From positions 372,001-436,000 of the forward strand of contig NZ_AFII01000002.1 in the NCBI RefSeq assembly GCF_000214475.1: a stretch of DNA of 64,000 nt, read 5' to 3'. The translations under genes were made by a program, and so were the position numbers. This stretch comes from Parvimonas sp. oral taxon 110 str. F0139. GTDB lineage: Bacteria > Bacillota > Clostridia > Tissierellales > Peptoniphilaceae. Each line of letters begins with the position of its first letter. Positions within the stretch are counted from its first letter, which is position 1. This document shows positions 28,328-38,528 of the stretch, in pieces. Below the pieces are notes generated by a model. The model was not told where the DNA came from. It made no database searches and saw nothing but the letters and a program-made list of their open reading frames with translations.

Positions 28328-29098
28328 ATGAAAACTTTAAAAAATAACTTAAATATACAAGAAATTCAAAACAATCTAAAGCATAAACATAATATTGAAA
28401 TTTTCGATAGTATCGATTCAACAAATAAGTATTTAAAATCAAAGATAAATGAAAAAAACTATGGTACTATTGTAATAAGTAATGAACAAACTAATGGTTA
28501 TGGAAAAAAAAATAGGCAATTTATGTCCAATAAAGATGTAGGAATATATATGTCCATTTTAATTAATCCAAATTGTTTAATCGAAGAATCTTTAAAAATC
28601 ACAATTTTAACGAGTGTTGCCATTCTATCTGCAATAAAGTCTATCTACAATTTAGATGTAAAACTAAAATGGGTCAATGATATAATTTTAAATGATTTAA
28701 AAGTTGGAGGAATTCTTTGTGAAAGTCAAATAAACCTAAATACCAACATAATTGATAATATGATCGTTGGAATAGGAATAAATGTAAAAGAATTTGAATT
28801 TCCTCCAAGTTTAAAAAATATCGCAACATCTATTGAAAATAATATAAATTTTAAAGTTTCAAGAAATGCATTAATTTCAGAAATAATAAACTTTTTTGAT
28901 TTATATTTTATAGAAAAGGCAAATTATATCGACCTTTACAAAGAAAATTCCTATGTTCTTGGAAAAAATATTACCGTAATTCAAAATGATAAACAATTCT
29001 ATGCAAAGGCAATAGATATTGACGATAGTGGCTCTCTAATTGTCCAAGAACAAGAAAAAATCATCAAATTAATCAGTTCTGATATAAGTATAAGATAA
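28328..29098 (+). CDS. birA: Biotin-[acetyl-CoA-carboxylase] ligase
   Basis: A 256-residue monofunctional biotin ligase that makes biotinyl-AMP and transfers biotin to AccB. Ligase motifs: FDSIDSTNKYLK, the biotinyl-AMP loop GYGKKNRQF (GRGRRGR in E. coli), and KWVNDIILNDLKVGGIL, where Val replaces the usual Pro of KWPND. It lacks the N-terminal DNA-binding domain of E. coli BirA, so it does not repress biotin genes. No Shine-Dalgarno sequence precedes the ATG. It is the only plus-strand gene before 63 kb, divergent from the MarR gene and convergent with fabZ. Confidence 0.95.
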   Translation: MKTLKNNLNIQEIQNNLKHKHNIEIFDSIDSTNKYLKSKINEKNYGTIVISNEQTNGYGKKNRQFMSNKDVGIYMSILINPNCLIEESLKITILTSVAILSAIKSIYNLDVKLKWVNDIILNDLKVGGILCESQINLNTNIIDNMIVGIGINVKEFEFPPSLKNIATSIENNINFKVSRNALISEIINFFDLYFIEKANYIDLYKENSYVLGKNITVIQNDKQFYAKAIDIDDSGSLIVQEQEKIIKLISSDISIR

Positions 29099-29120
29099 CT
29101 TATACTTATATCAGTTTTTT
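29079..29120 (+). terminator. Terminator of birA
   Basis: A perfect 16-bp stem (29079-29094 with 29099-29114, loop ATAA) followed by TTTTTT. The stem contains the last birA codons, and the T run overlaps the fabZ stop codon. No T run follows on the minus side, so fabZ transcripts are not efficiently ended by it. Confidence 0.92.
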
Positions 29121-29550
29121 AATTTCCAACCGAACAAATTATTTCTCCACTACAAACAATCTTGTTTTCAACTGTTGCACAAACTTCTGCAATATAAATA
29201 TTCGCTTTGTTATTCATAAGTTTTACCTTTAAAGTCAGTACATCTCCCGGTAGAACCATTTGTTTAAATCTCATTTTATTTATTCCTGCAAAATATCCAA
29301 TTTTGTTTTTATTTTCTTCTTTGCTAAGTAATAGAACACAGCCTGTTTGTGCCAAAGCTTCGACAATTAAAACACCCGGCATAACATGTTTATTTGGGAA
29401 ATGTCCAATAAATTGCATTTCATTTGCACTGACACATTTTGTCCCAATTATTTCAGTTTTATCTTCACTTATATAATCAATTCTATCAACTAACAAAAAC
29501 GGATATCTATGTGGTATTATTTCTTGAATTTCATTTGAATTATAAACCAT
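29119..29550 (-). CDS. fabZ: 3-hydroxyacyl-ACP dehydratase
   Basis: A 143-residue hot-dog-fold dehydratase that makes trans-2-enoyl-ACP in chain elongation. IPHRYPFLLVDRI, FPNKHVMPGVLIVEALAQTG (catalytic His and Glu) are conserved. Last gene of the 12-gene acpP-to-fabZ operon, one base after the fabF stop. No fabA, fabM or fabN homologue is seen, so the route to unsaturated chains is not evident. Confidence 0.95.
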   Translation of the reverse strand: MVYNSNEIQEIIPHRYPFLLVDRIDYISEDKTEIIGTKCVSANEMQFIGHFPNKHVMPGVLIVEALAQTGCVLLLSKEENKNKIGYFAGINKMRFKQMVLPGDVLTLKVKLMNNKANIYIAEVCATVENKIVCSGEIICSVGN

Positions 29551-29551
29551 A

Positions 29552-30784
29552 CTAGTCCTCCCATTTTTTCAAGATTAAACTGGCATTATGCCCACCAAAA
29601 CCTAAAGAGTTACTCATTGCATATTTTATATTTTTTTCTAATCCTTTATTTTTTACAATATTCAGATCACATTCTTCATCAATTTCATTTGTATTCAATG
29701 TTGCAGGAATATAAGAATTTTTTAATGCTAAAGTTGTGATTAATGCTTCAACAGCACCACTTGCACCAAGCAAATGTCCTGTTGCAGATTTTGTCGAACT
29801 AACAAGCACATCTTTATATTTTTCTCCAAAAGCGTATTTTATTGCTAAAGTTTCTGACTTATCATTTAGAGGAGTACTCGTTCCATGAGCATTGATATAT
29901 TCAATATCTTTTGGTTCTAATCCTGCATCATTAATCGCGTTTAACATCGCTTTTCCTGCTCCACTACCATCACTTAAAGGAGCTGTAATATGATTAGCAT
30001 CACAAGAATTTCCATATCCTAAAACTTCAGCATAAATTTTTGCATTACGTTTTAAGGCATGTTCCAATTCTTCAAGAATTAATACCGCACTTCCTTCTCC
30101 CATTACAAACCCATTTCTTTCTTTATCAAAAGGAATACTCGCTCTATTTTTATCAGTACTTTCACTTAAAGCTCTCATACTGGCAAATCCAGCTACAGCA
30201 AGCGAAGTAATTGAAGCTTCACTTCCTCCGGCGACAACAATATCCAAATATCCATCTCTAATTTTCAAAAATCCCTCACCTATTGCATTTGTAGCTGCTG
30301 CACAAGCCGTAACAACACTACTACAATATCCTCTCGCATCTAAATCTATCGCAACTGTTCCTGCTGCAATATTAATCAACGCCATAGGAATAAAATACGG
30401 AGAAACTCTACTAGGCCCTTTTTCATTCAATACATTTTCACAATTTGAAATAGTTTCTATTCCACCTATTCCACTTGCTAAAATTACTCCCATTCTATCT
30501 CTATCAAAATCTTGAAGATTTGAATCTTCATAAGCCTGTTTAGTAGCAATTCTTGCAAATTTTACAAAACGATCATTAAATTTTAAATCACGTTTATTAT
30601 AATACTTTTCAAAATCTAAATCTTTAACTTCTGCTGCAAGTTTTACCTTGTGTTCGCTCGTATCAAAAAAAGTAATCTCATCAATTCCGCACTTTCCATT
30701 TTCTATGGAATTCCAAAGTTCTTCCTTATCATTTCCAATTGGAGAAACAACTCCCAATCCACTTATAACAACTCTTCTTTTCAT
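29552..30784 (-). CDS. fabF: Beta-ketoacyl-ACP synthase II
   Basis: A 410-residue condensing enzyme that extends acyl-ACP with malonyl-ACP. The Cys-His-His triad lies in VVTACAAATNAIG, NAHGTSTPLND and KSATGHLLGASG. Normal length. Operon order fabD-fabG-fabF-fabZ. Confidence 0.97.
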   Translation of the reverse strand: MKRRVVISGLGVVSPIGNDKEELWNSIENGKCGIDEITFFDTSEHKVKLAAEVKDLDFEKYYNKRDLKFNDRFVKFARIATKQAYEDSNLQDFDRDRMGVILASGIGGIETISNCENVLNEKGPSRVSPYFIPMALINIAAGTVAIDLDARGYCSSVVTACAAATNAIGEGFLKIRDGYLDIVVAGGSEASITSLAVAGFASMRALSESTDKNRASIPFDKERNGFVMGEGSAVLILEELEHALKRNAKIYAEVLGYGNSCDANHITAPLSDGSGAGKAMLNAINDAGLEPKDIEYINAHGTSTPLNDKSETLAIKYAFGEKYKDVLVSSTKSATGHLLGASGAVEALITTLALKNSYIPATLNTNEIDEECDLNIVKNKGLEKNIKYAMSNSLGFGGHNASLILKKWED

Positions 30785-30791
30785 ATCACAC

Positions 30792-31526
30792 CTACATTAT
30801 CATTCCACCGTCAACATTGATTACTTGACCAGTTATATATTTTGATTCATCACTAACTAAAAATTTAACTAAATTTGCTACATCTTCAGGACTTCCCATC
30901 TTATTCATAGGAATTGATTTTAATATTCCTTCTTTTACATTTTCGGAAAGTTTATCTGTCATTTCTGTTTCTATAAAACCTGGAGCTATTGCATTACATC
31001 TTACATTTAAAGAAACCAACTCTCTTGCAACAGATTTTGTAATTCCTAAAATTCCTGCTTTACTTGCTGCATAATTAACCTGTCCGATATTTCCGGAAAG
31101 TCCAACTACACTTGAAATATTTACAATAACACCAGATTTTTGTTTCATCATAATTCTTGAAACATTTTTTATACAATTAAAACAGCCCTTTAAATTTACA
31201 TCTATTACTTTGTCAAAATCTTCTTCACTCATTCTTAAAATTAATGTATCTCTTGTAATTCCTGAATTATTGACTAAAACATCAACTCTTCCCATTTCTT
31301 TTACAACTTCTTTAAACATAATTTCAACTTCTTCAAATTTTGAAATATTACATTTATGTAATATAGCTCTTACATTATATTCTTCACAAATCTTTTTTAC
31401 TTCTTCTGCTTTTTCATAGTCGGAATTGTAGTTTATAACTACATCATATCCCTCTTGGGCAAGTTTAATTGAAATAGCTCTGCCTATTCCTCCACTTCCC
31501 CCTGTAATCAATGCAACCTTATTCAT
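30792..31526 (-). CDS. fabG: 3-oxoacyl-ACP reductase
   Basis: A 244-residue short-chain dehydrogenase that reduces 3-oxoacyl-ACP with NADPH. GGSGGIGRA is the cofactor site, NISSVVGLSGNIGQVNYAASKAG holds Ser, Tyr and Lys of the active site, and INVDGGMIM is the typical C-terminus. It overlaps fabD by 8 bp. Confidence 0.96.
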   Translation of the reverse strand: MNKVALITGGSGGIGRAISIKLAQEGYDVVINYNSDYEKAEEVKKICEEYNVRAILHKCNISKFEEVEIMFKEVVKEMGRVDVLVNNSGITRDTLILRMSEEDFDKVIDVNLKGCFNCIKNVSRIMMKQKSGVIVNISSVVGLSGNIGQVNYAASKAGILGITKSVARELVSLNVRCNAIAPGFIETEMTDKLSENVKEGILKSIPMNKMGSPEDVANLVKFLVSDESKYITGQVINVDGGMIM

Positions 31527-32415
31527 TTAATAATTCTACCACCTTTCCAATGGATTCAAGACTTTCTACTGGATAAATATTTACTTCTGAATTAATTTGT
31601 TTTACCAATCCGCTTAAAACTTTTCCAGGGCCTATTTCAATAAAAGTATCTACTCCATTTTCAATCATAAATTCAATGCTTTGCATGAATTTTACACTAG
31701 ATTTTATTTGATTTTTCAAAAGGATTTTAACATCCTCATCGCTTGTCTTTCCAACTGTATTAAAAACTATTTTTTTATTAGGTTCTTTAAATTCAACATC
31801 TTTTAATACAGAAAATAATTCTTCGCTTGCATTTTTTAGATAACTTGAATGAAAAGCACCACTTACATTTAATTTTTTTGACTTATATCCCAAATCCTTT
31901 AATTTCAAAATGGCTTCGTCAATACTATTCATACTGCCAGTAATTACTATTTGTTTAGGACTATTGTAATTTGCAATTTCTAAATTTTCTATATTTTTTA
32001 TTACATTTTCAATTATTTCTGCCTCACAATTAAATATTGCAGCCATTCCTGTATTTTTAGGCACAGCATTAGACATAATCTCACTACGTTTCCTCACAAG
32101 CTCTAAAACATCTTTAACGGAAATTGCTTCACTATAGGCTAAAGCTGTATATTCTCCTAAACTTAAGCCCGCTGCATATTCACAGTCAACACCTTTACTT
32201 TTTAAAACTTTTGCTATTCCTAAAGAAACTGCTACTATACAAGGTTGGGCATTTAAAGTATTATTTAAGTCTTCTGCAGAGCCTTCAAAACAAATCTTTT
32301 GTAGATTTGAAGGTAGATATTCAAATACTCCTTTAAATGCCGAACTATTTGACAATTCTTGTCCCATTCCTACATATTGAGCCCCTTGACCAGCAAATAA
32401 AAATGCTATCTTCAT
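31519..32415 (-). CDS. fabD: Malonyl-CoA:ACP transacylase
   Basis: A 298-residue acyltransferase that loads malonyl onto ACP. FAGQGAQYVGMG at the N-terminus, nucleophile Ser in GLSLGEYTAL, His in GAFHSSYL. Sits between the second FabK-like gene and fabG. Confidence 0.96.
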   Translation of the reverse strand: MKIAFLFAGQGAQYVGMGQELSNSSAFKGVFEYLPSNLQKICFEGSAEDLNNTLNAQPCIVAVSLGIAKVLKSKGVDCEYAAGLSLGEYTALAYSEAISVKDVLELVRKRSEIMSNAVPKNTGMAAIFNCEAEIIENVIKNIENLEIANYNSPKQIVITGSMNSIDEAILKLKDLGYKSKKLNVSGAFHSSYLKNASEELFSVLKDVEFKEPNKKIVFNTVGKTSDEDVKILLKNQIKSSVKFMQSIEFMIENGVDTFIEIGPGKVLSGLVKQINSEVNIYPVESLESIGKVVELLNE

Positions 32416-32419
32416 ATAA

Positions 32420-33499
32420 TCACCTCAATTCATTATTCGCTTCAGAAACCAATTCCGAAATTAATTCTTTAACAGTTGTTATCTTATCTATTCTATAAGC
32501 ATTAGTTCCTGAAAATATTAATCCGTTTTCCACATCACCTTTGACTGCTCTAATTAGAGCATCTGTTATACAATAAACTGTATTTTTAGGATTACATGGT
32601 AAAATACAATCAACACAATATTTAACAGGAATTCTTCCCTCACTATCCAATCTTTCTGTAAATTTATTTCTTATAGCCCTTCCGGGAAAACCTGCTGGAC
32701 TTTTAACTATAATGATATCTTCTCTTTTAGCTTTTACAAATATCTCTTTGTATTTTTCGTGAGCATCACATTCTTCTGTCGCAATAAATCTAGTTCCGAT
32801 TTGAACTCCACTTGCCCCTTGTTTAACATATTTTGCTATATCTTTTCCTGTAAAAATTCCACCAGCTACAAAAATAGGAATTTTTTGACTATATTTTTCT
32901 TCATAATCAACAACTAATTTCAAACATTGTTCCAAAATTTCATCTATGCTCTCACAACTATCATTTAAAACATCATCTTTTTTAAATCCGAGATGTCCTC
33001 CGGCTTCACTTCCCTCAATAACAACAAAATCAGGAATTTTATTATGATGTTGATCCCATCTTCTAATGATAAGATTTAAAGCCTTTGCACTTGAAACTAT
33101 AGGCGCAATAAGAACATCACTTCCTTTAGTCAATTCAGGCAAATTAAGAGGAAGACCTGCCCCTGAAATTATAGCGTCAACTCCGAGTCTTACGGCTTCT
33201 TTAACATAAAGTGCATATTGAGAAGTAGCAACCATTATATTAACTCCAAGTAGTCCTTTTCCTTCAGAAATCTTTCTAGCCTTATCAACCTCTTCTTTCA
33301 TTGCAATAAAATTATCTTCAGAAGTTTTTGTTATAAAAGTACTACGATTATAGCCTGGATGGGCAAAACTTAAAACTCCCATACAATTTTCTTTCATAAC
33401 ATTACCAACTAAATTTGATAGGGAAATTCCAACTCCCATACCTCCTTGAATAATTGGTACTTCTAAAATTTTATCTTTTAATTTAATAGAATTAAGCAT
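32420..33499 (-). CDS. FabK-like flavoprotein (nitronate monooxygenase family)
   Basis: A 359-residue TIM-barrel flavoprotein of the nitronate monooxygenase/FabK family. IIQGGMGVGISLSNL, VVIEGSEAGGHLGF and VFVAGGIF-type GGI plus GVQIGTRF are FMN-binding features. It is longer than fabK next door and has an added segment near residue 300 with clustered cysteines (YCVDCILPCNPKNTVYC) absent from FabK. It overlaps fabK by 8 bp. Whether it reduces enoyl-ACP, oxidises nitronates or acts elsewhere in lipid metabolism cannot be told. Confidence 0.82.
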   Translation of the reverse strand: MLNSIKLKDKILEVPIIQGGMGVGISLSNLVGNVMKENCMGVLSFAHPGYNRSTFITKTSEDNFIAMKEEVDKARKISEGKGLLGVNIMVATSQYALYVKEAVRLGVDAIISGAGLPLNLPELTKGSDVLIAPIVSSAKALNLIIRRWDQHHNKIPDFVVIEGSEAGGHLGFKKDDVLNDSCESIDEILEQCLKLVVDYEEKYSQKIPIFVAGGIFTGKDIAKYVKQGASGVQIGTRFIATEECDAHEKYKEIFVKAKREDIIIVKSPAGFPGRAIRNKFTERLDSEGRIPVKYCVDCILPCNPKNTVYCITDALIRAVKGDVENGLIFSGTNAYRIDKITTVKELISELVSEANNELR

Positions 33500-34436
33500 T
33501 ATCTCCCCCTATTAAATTTTTTAATCTTTCAAATTCTACTTTACTTTCTTGCATAATATTTTCAAAAATTTCTTTCAATGTTTTTTCTTCTTTTATCATA
33601 CCTGAAATTTGACCAAGCATCACCGAACCATTTTTAACATCGCCTTCAACCACGGCTCTTTTTAAAGAACCTAAAGTCAGTTTTTCTAATTCTTCCCTTG
33701 ATGAAACTTCTTTTTCTAATTGTAAAAATTTTCTACTCATATCATTTTTTAAAATTCTTACAGGAGTATTTATACTACGACCAGTAACAACTGTGTCTAT
33801 ATCTTTTGCTTTAATTACAGCATTTTTGTAATTTTGATGTATTGGACATTCTTTAGCAACTAATAAGCAAGTTCCAACTTGAACACCAACTGATCCAAGA
33901 CTTATAGCAGCATTAAAACCCCTACCGTCTGCAATTCCTCCTGCAGCAATTACTGGAATATTTATAGCATCTACTACCTGAGGAACAAGAGCCATAGTTG
34001 AAAGTTCTCCAACATGACCTCCAGATTCAGTTCCCTCTACTATAACTGCATCAACACCGACACTTTCCATTCTCCTTGCAAGAGCAACACTTGGAACAAC
34101 TGGAATAACTTTTATTCCTTGAGCTTTTAATTTTTCAACATAAACTCCCGGATTCCCTGCTCCTGTAGTAACAACTGCAACTTTTTCATCTAAAATAACT
34201 TCAATTATTTCATCGCAATAAGGATTCATAAGCATTACATTAACCCCAAAAGGTTTGTCAGTAAGTTCTTTACATTTTTTTATAGACTCCCTTACCATTT
34301 TGGCATCCATTGCACCCGTTCCAATAATACCAAGGGCACCTGAATTACTAACATCTGCTGCAAATTCTGCAGTTGAAATATTTGCCATTGCACCTTGAAA
34401 AATCGGATATTTTATTCCTAATATTTCATTTATCAT
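33492..34436 (-). CDS. fabK: Enoyl-ACP reductase II
   Basis: A 314-residue FMN-dependent enoyl-ACP reductase that completes each elongation cycle with NAD(P)H. IFQGAMANISTAEFAA, VIVEGTESGGHVGE and AAGGIADGRG with GVQVGT match FabK of streptococci and clostridia. No fabI is present, so it is probably the main reductase. Next to fabH as in many Firmicutes. Confidence 0.93.
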   Translation of the reverse strand: MINEILGIKYPIFQGAMANISTAEFAADVSNSGALGIIGTGAMDAKMVRESIKKCKELTDKPFGVNVMLMNPYCDEIIEVILDEKVAVVTTGAGNPGVYVEKLKAQGIKVIPVVPSVALARRMESVGVDAVIVEGTESGGHVGELSTMALVPQVVDAINIPVIAAGGIADGRGFNAAISLGSVGVQVGTCLLVAKECPIHQNYKNAVIKAKDIDTVVTGRSINTPVRILKNDMSRKFLQLEKEVSSREELEKLTLGSLKRAVVEGDVKNGSVMLGQISGMIKEEKTLKEIFENIMQESKVEFERLKNLIGGDNA

Positions 34437-34445
34437 TATCTTCTC

Positions 34446-35393
34446 CTATATTTCAATAATTGTAGAACCCCAAGTCAATCCTCCACCAAAGCCAACTAAA
34501 ATTACTTTATCTCCTTTAGTAATTTTTTTTGACTCAAAGGCTTCACAAAGTGCCATTGGGACACTTGCAGCGCTTGTATTTCCATATTTTTCTAAATTAA
34601 CAAAAAATTTATCATTATCTACATTAAGTTTCTTTGCAACATTACTAATTATTCTCTGATTTGCTTGATGAGGAATAATTAGCTTTATATCTTCTAATTT
34701 TAAATTTGTCCTATCTAAAATATTATCAATTGATTTTTCTATAACATTTATTGCAAATTTAAAAATTTCTTTACCATTCATCTTTAAAAATCCTGATTTA
34801 AGAACTTTATTTTTCATTTCAAAATTTATTTCTACATTTTCTGCAATGAGATCTTTGTCATTTCCTAAACTACAAGTATAAAATTTTTCGTTCTTTTCGT
34901 CTTTTTCTACAACAATCGCTCCAGCTCCATCTCCAAACAAAACACAAGTATTCCTATCTTCAAAATCTATTATTTTACTAAGTGTTTCACAGCCTATTAC
35001 TAATGCTTTTTTATGATATGTATTAAGCATGGAAGCTACAATTTTTAAGGCAAATACGAAACCTGTACATGCCGCATTTACATCAAATGCAGTAACATTA
35101 TCTCCTAGTCCTAACTTTTCTTGTACCATACATGCTACCGATGGAGTAAAATTATCAGGAGTCATTGTTGCACAAACAATTAAGTCGATTTCATTTTTAT
35201 CGATATTTGAATTTTTTATCGCCTCAAAAGCGGATCTGTATGCTAATTCACTTGTATTTTCATCGGAAATTCTACGTTCTCTTATTCCTGTTCTTTGAAA
35301 AATCCACTCATCACTAGTTTCAACAAATTTTGAAAGGTCATCATTTGTAACAATTTTTCTAGGAACAGCTTTCCCATAACCTAAAATTTTCAT
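34446..35393 (-). CDS. fabH: Beta-ketoacyl-ACP synthase III
   Basis: A 315-residue initiating condensing enzyme joining acyl-CoA and malonyl-ACP. Catalytic residues: Cys in NAACTGFVFAL, His in LIIPHQANQRI, Asn in YGNTSAASVPMAL. One-base overlap with accA. Confidence 0.97.
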   Translation of the reverse strand: MKILGYGKAVPRKIVTNDDLSKFVETSDEWIFQRTGIRERRISDENTSELAYRSAFEAIKNSNIDKNEIDLIVCATMTPDNFTPSVACMVQEKLGLGDNVTAFDVNAACTGFVFALKIVASMLNTYHKKALVIGCETLSKIIDFEDRNTCVLFGDGAGAIVVEKDEKNEKFYTCSLGNDKDLIAENVEINFEMKNKVLKSGFLKMNGKEIFKFAINVIEKSIDNILDRTNLKLEDIKLIIPHQANQRIISNVAKKLNVDNDKFFVNLEKYGNTSAASVPMALCEAFESKKITKGDKVILVGFGGGLTWGSTIIEI

Positions 35394-36310
35394 TAATAAA
35401 CTCCAATATTCCTATATTTTTTATATCTATTAGAAAGCAAAGTACTTTTACTAACTTTTCTCAATTCTTTAAGCTTTCTATAAATACAATCATCCAAAAG
35501 TTTTATCACTTCAGGAAAATTATTTTGAGCTCCACCAAAAGGTTCTCTTATAATTTCGTCAACAATATTTTTATCTCTTAAATCTGAAGCTGTAAGTTTC
35601 ATCATTTCACTAGCTTCTTTACATTTTGTTTCATCTTTCCATAAAATTGATGAGAAGCCTTCTGGCGATAAAATAGAATAAATTGAATTTTCAAGCATAA
35701 TAATACTATCGCCCACACTAAGAGCAAGAGCTCCACCGCTTCCACCTTCTCCGATTACAACACATATTATAGGTGTTTCAATTGTCGAAAATTCAAATAA
35801 ACATTTAGCAATCGCCTCTGCCTGTCCTCTTTCTTCTGCATCTTTTCCTGGGTAAGCTCCAGCAGTATCAACAAAAGTTATAATTGGTCTGTTAAATTTT
35901 TCCGCCTGTTTTGCAAGTCTAATTGCTTTACGATAACCTTCCGGATTACTCATTCCAAAATTTCTTTCAATATTTTCTTCTGTAGTCTTTCCCTTTGCTT
36001 GTGCTATTATAGTAACAGGAATGTCGTGAAACATCCCAATTCCCGAAATTATAGCCTTATCATCTCCATAATAGCGATCTCCATGTAATTCAATGAAATT
36101 TGAAAATAATCTTTTAATATAATCTTCTGCTTTAGGATGAGACTTATTTCTTGCAATACAAACTCTATCCCAAGAAGTTAAATTCTGATTTGCTTCATAA
36201 CAAAATTTTCTTATTTTATTTTTTAAAATTTCTTTTTCTTTTTCATCTGTTGCACTACTTTTTTTCTTTAAAAGATCCTTTATAATTACTTCATAATCTT
36301 TATATTCCAT
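35393..36310 (-). CDS. accA: Acetyl-CoA carboxylase carboxyltransferase alpha
   Basis: A 305-residue alpha subunit of the carboxyltransferase that makes malonyl-CoA. LHGDRYYGDDKAI, TFVDTAGAYPGKDAEERGQAEAI and VIGEGGSGGALAL are family landmarks. Shares one base with accD and fabH. Confidence 0.96.
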   Translation of the reverse strand: MEYKDYEVIIKDLLKKKSSATDEKEKEILKNKIRKFCYEANQNLTSWDRVCIARNKSHPKAEDYIKRLFSNFIELHGDRYYGDDKAIISGIGMFHDIPVTIIAQAKGKTTEENIERNFGMSNPEGYRKAIRLAKQAEKFNRPIITFVDTAGAYPGKDAEERGQAEAIAKCLFEFSTIETPIICVVIGEGGSGGALALSVGDSIIMLENSIYSILSPEGFSSILWKDETKCKEASEMMKLTASDLRDKNIVDEIIREPFGGAQNNFPEVIKLLDDCIYRKLKELRKVSKSTLLSNRYKKYRNIGVY

Positions 36311-37182
36311 TATTTCACTCCATGTAAAATTAAAAGTTTATGTATAGTTTCTTTTAATTTATTTCTAGTTACTATAAAATCTATAAAGCCTTTTTCTAAC
36401 AAGAACTCACTTCTTTGAAATTCTTCAGGCAAACTTTCATTTATAGTTTTTTCAATAACTCTCTTTCCAGCAAAACCTATAAGAGCATTGGGTTCTGCAA
36501 TAATAATATCTCCTAGCATTGCAAAACTGGCACTTACACCTCCTGTAGTTGGATCCGTTAAAATAGTTATATATAATAAACCTTTATCATTATGTTTTTT
36601 TAAAGCTGAGCTGGTCTTAGCCATTTGCATTAAAGAAATAATTCCTTCTTGCATTCTGGCACCACCACTTGCAGTAACAATGATTAAAGGTAATTTTTTT
36701 AATGTTGCATATTCAATGGAACGTGTAATCTTTTCTCCTACAACTTTTCCCATACTACCCATCATAAAATTACTATCCATAGCACAAATAACGACTTTTT
36801 TTCCTGAAATTTCTCCAATCCCACAAACTACAGCCTCATTTATTCCGCTATTTGCTTTAGCTTTTTCAAGTTTTTCGTCATATTGATAAAAATTTTCTTC
36901 ATTAAAGGTAGTAACTTCTGCATCAAATTCATCAAAGGAGTTAATATCACAAAGCTCTCTAATCCTCTCCGGTGCACCTATTCTCAAATGATGTCCACAT
37001 TTGCTACAGACATACAAATTAGACTCCCACTCTTCATTAGTAATATTCTCATTACAATTTGGACAAGCTTTAAAAAGATTATCCGGAATTTCCTTTGGTA
37101 AAAATGTAGTATTATTTTTTCTATAAATTTTAAGTTTACTTATTTTATTTTTTCTATTATTAAATATACTCTGCATTTTCAC
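36310..37182 (-). CDS. accD: Acetyl-CoA carboxylase carboxyltransferase beta
   Basis: A 290-residue beta subunit. A four-cysteine zinc finger (ACPNCNE, then VCSKCGHH, about residues 39-64) precedes the crotonase-like domain with [11 protein letters not shown] and [16 protein letters not shown]. The start is GTG 37182, 4 bases after GGAG; ATG 37176 is an alternative. It overlaps accC by 23 bp. Confidence 0.96.
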   Translation of the reverse strand: MKMQSIFNNRKNKISKLKIYRKNNTTFLPKEIPDNLFKACPNCNENITNEEWESNLYVCSKCGHHLRIGAPERIRELCDINSFDEFDAEVTTFNEENFYQYDEKLEKAKANSGINEAVVCGIGEISGKKVVICAMDSNFMMGSMGKVVGEKITRSIEYATLKKLPLIIVTASGGARMQEGIISLMQMAKTSSALKKHNDKGLLYITILTDPTTGGVSASFAMLGDIIIAEPNALIGFAGKRVIEKTINESLPEEFQRSEFLLEKGFIDFIVTRNKLKETIHKLLILHGVK

Positions 37183-38527
37183 TTAACTCCTTTATATATT
37201 TTGCAACATATCCAGTATCATATCTGCCATTAATAAATTTTGGACTATGTAATAACAAATATTGAAACTCTATATTCGTACTTATTCCATCAACAAATAA
37301 TTCTTCAAGAGCAACTCTCATCTTCTTAATGCAAGCTAATCTTGTAGGAGCATAAGCTATCACTTTCATAATCATAGAATCATAAAAAGGTGGAATTGTA
37401 TAACCATTATAAACTGCAGTTTCAATACGAACTCCATTCCCACAAGGTAGATTCAAAAATTCAATCTTACCTGGAGAAGGAGCAAAATTATTCTTAGTAT
37501 CTTCTGCTGTTATCCTACATTCAATAGAATATCCTTTGATTTTTATATCCTTTTGCTTTATATTTAGCTTTAATCCTGACGCAATACGAATTTGTTGTCT
37601 TACTATGTCAACCCCTGTAATCATCTCTGTAATAGGATGCTCAACTTGAATTCTGGTATTCATTTCCATAAAATAATAATTGCCTGACTTATCAACTAAG
37701 AACTCAATAGTTCCAGCTGAATAATATTTTAAATGCTTACAAATTTTAACAGCATCTGCAATCAACTTTTCTCGAATTTTTTTATCGAGAACATGACAAG
37801 GTGCCTCTTCCAAAATTTTTTGATTTTTCCTTTGCATTGAACAATCACGTTCATATAGATGAATTACATTACCAAACATATCCCCTAAAACTTGCACTTC
37901 AATATGTTTAGGCAATTCAATATATTTTTCAATATAAACTCTATCATCATTAAAACTAACTTTTGCCTCAGATTTTGCGGTATTAAAATTTTCAGTAAAA
38001 TCTGAACTATCCCAAACTATTCTCATTCCTTTACCTCCACCACCACTAGAGGCTTTGATGATAACTGGATAGCCAATTTTTTCTGCTTCTAAAAGTCCTT
38101 CATCAGCATTTTCAATTACATTTTTTGTTCCAGGAATAACTGGAACTCCAATATTTATCATTTGTAATCTGGCCTCATTTTTATCCCCTAACATACTTAT
38201 CAATTTATGATTAGGGCCTACAAAAATTAAACCACATTCTTCAACTAATTTTGCAAATTTAGGATTCTCACTTAAAAATCCAAATCCTGGATGAATTGCA
38301 TCACATCCGCTACTACAAGCAGCTTGAATAATATTATTCATATTAAGATATGATTGTAAAGGATTATCAGGACCTATACATATTGCTTCATCTGCCAAAT
38401 TAACATGTAGTGCGTCCTTATCTCCAACTGAATAAACTGCAACAGATGTTATGCCCATTTCTTTGCAAGTTCTTATTATTCTTACTGCTATCTCACCACG
38501 ATTAGCAACTAGTAACTTTCTAATCAT
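37160..38527 (-). CDS. accC: Biotin carboxylase
   Basis: A 455-residue ATP-grasp enzyme that carboxylates biotin on AccB using ATP and bicarbonate. [16 protein letters not shown] at the N-terminus, [14 protein letters not shown] (ATP loop), and [17 protein letters not shown] (active site). One base separates it from accB. Confidence 0.97.
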   Translation of the reverse strand: MIRKLLVANRGEIAVRIIRTCKEMGITSVAVYSVGDKDALHVNLADEAICIGPDNPLQSYLNMNNIIQAACSSGCDAIHPGFGFLSENPKFAKLVEECGLIFVGPNHKLISMLGDKNEARLQMINIGVPVIPGTKNVIENADEGLLEAEKIGYPVIIKASSGGGGKGMRIVWDSSDFTENFNTAKSEAKVSFNDDRVYIEKYIELPKHIEVQVLGDMFGNVIHLYERDCSMQRKNQKILEEAPCHVLDKKIREKLIADAVKICKHLKYYSAGTIEFLVDKSGNYYFMEMNTRIQVEHPITEMITGVDIVRQQIRIASGLKLNIKQKDIKIKGYSIECRITAEDTKNNFAPSPGKIEFLNLPCGNGVRIETAVYNGYTIPPFYDSMIMKVIAYAPTRLACIKKMRVALEELFVDGISTNIEFQYLLLHSPKFINGRYDTGYVAKYIKELSENAEYI

Positions 38528-38528
38528 T

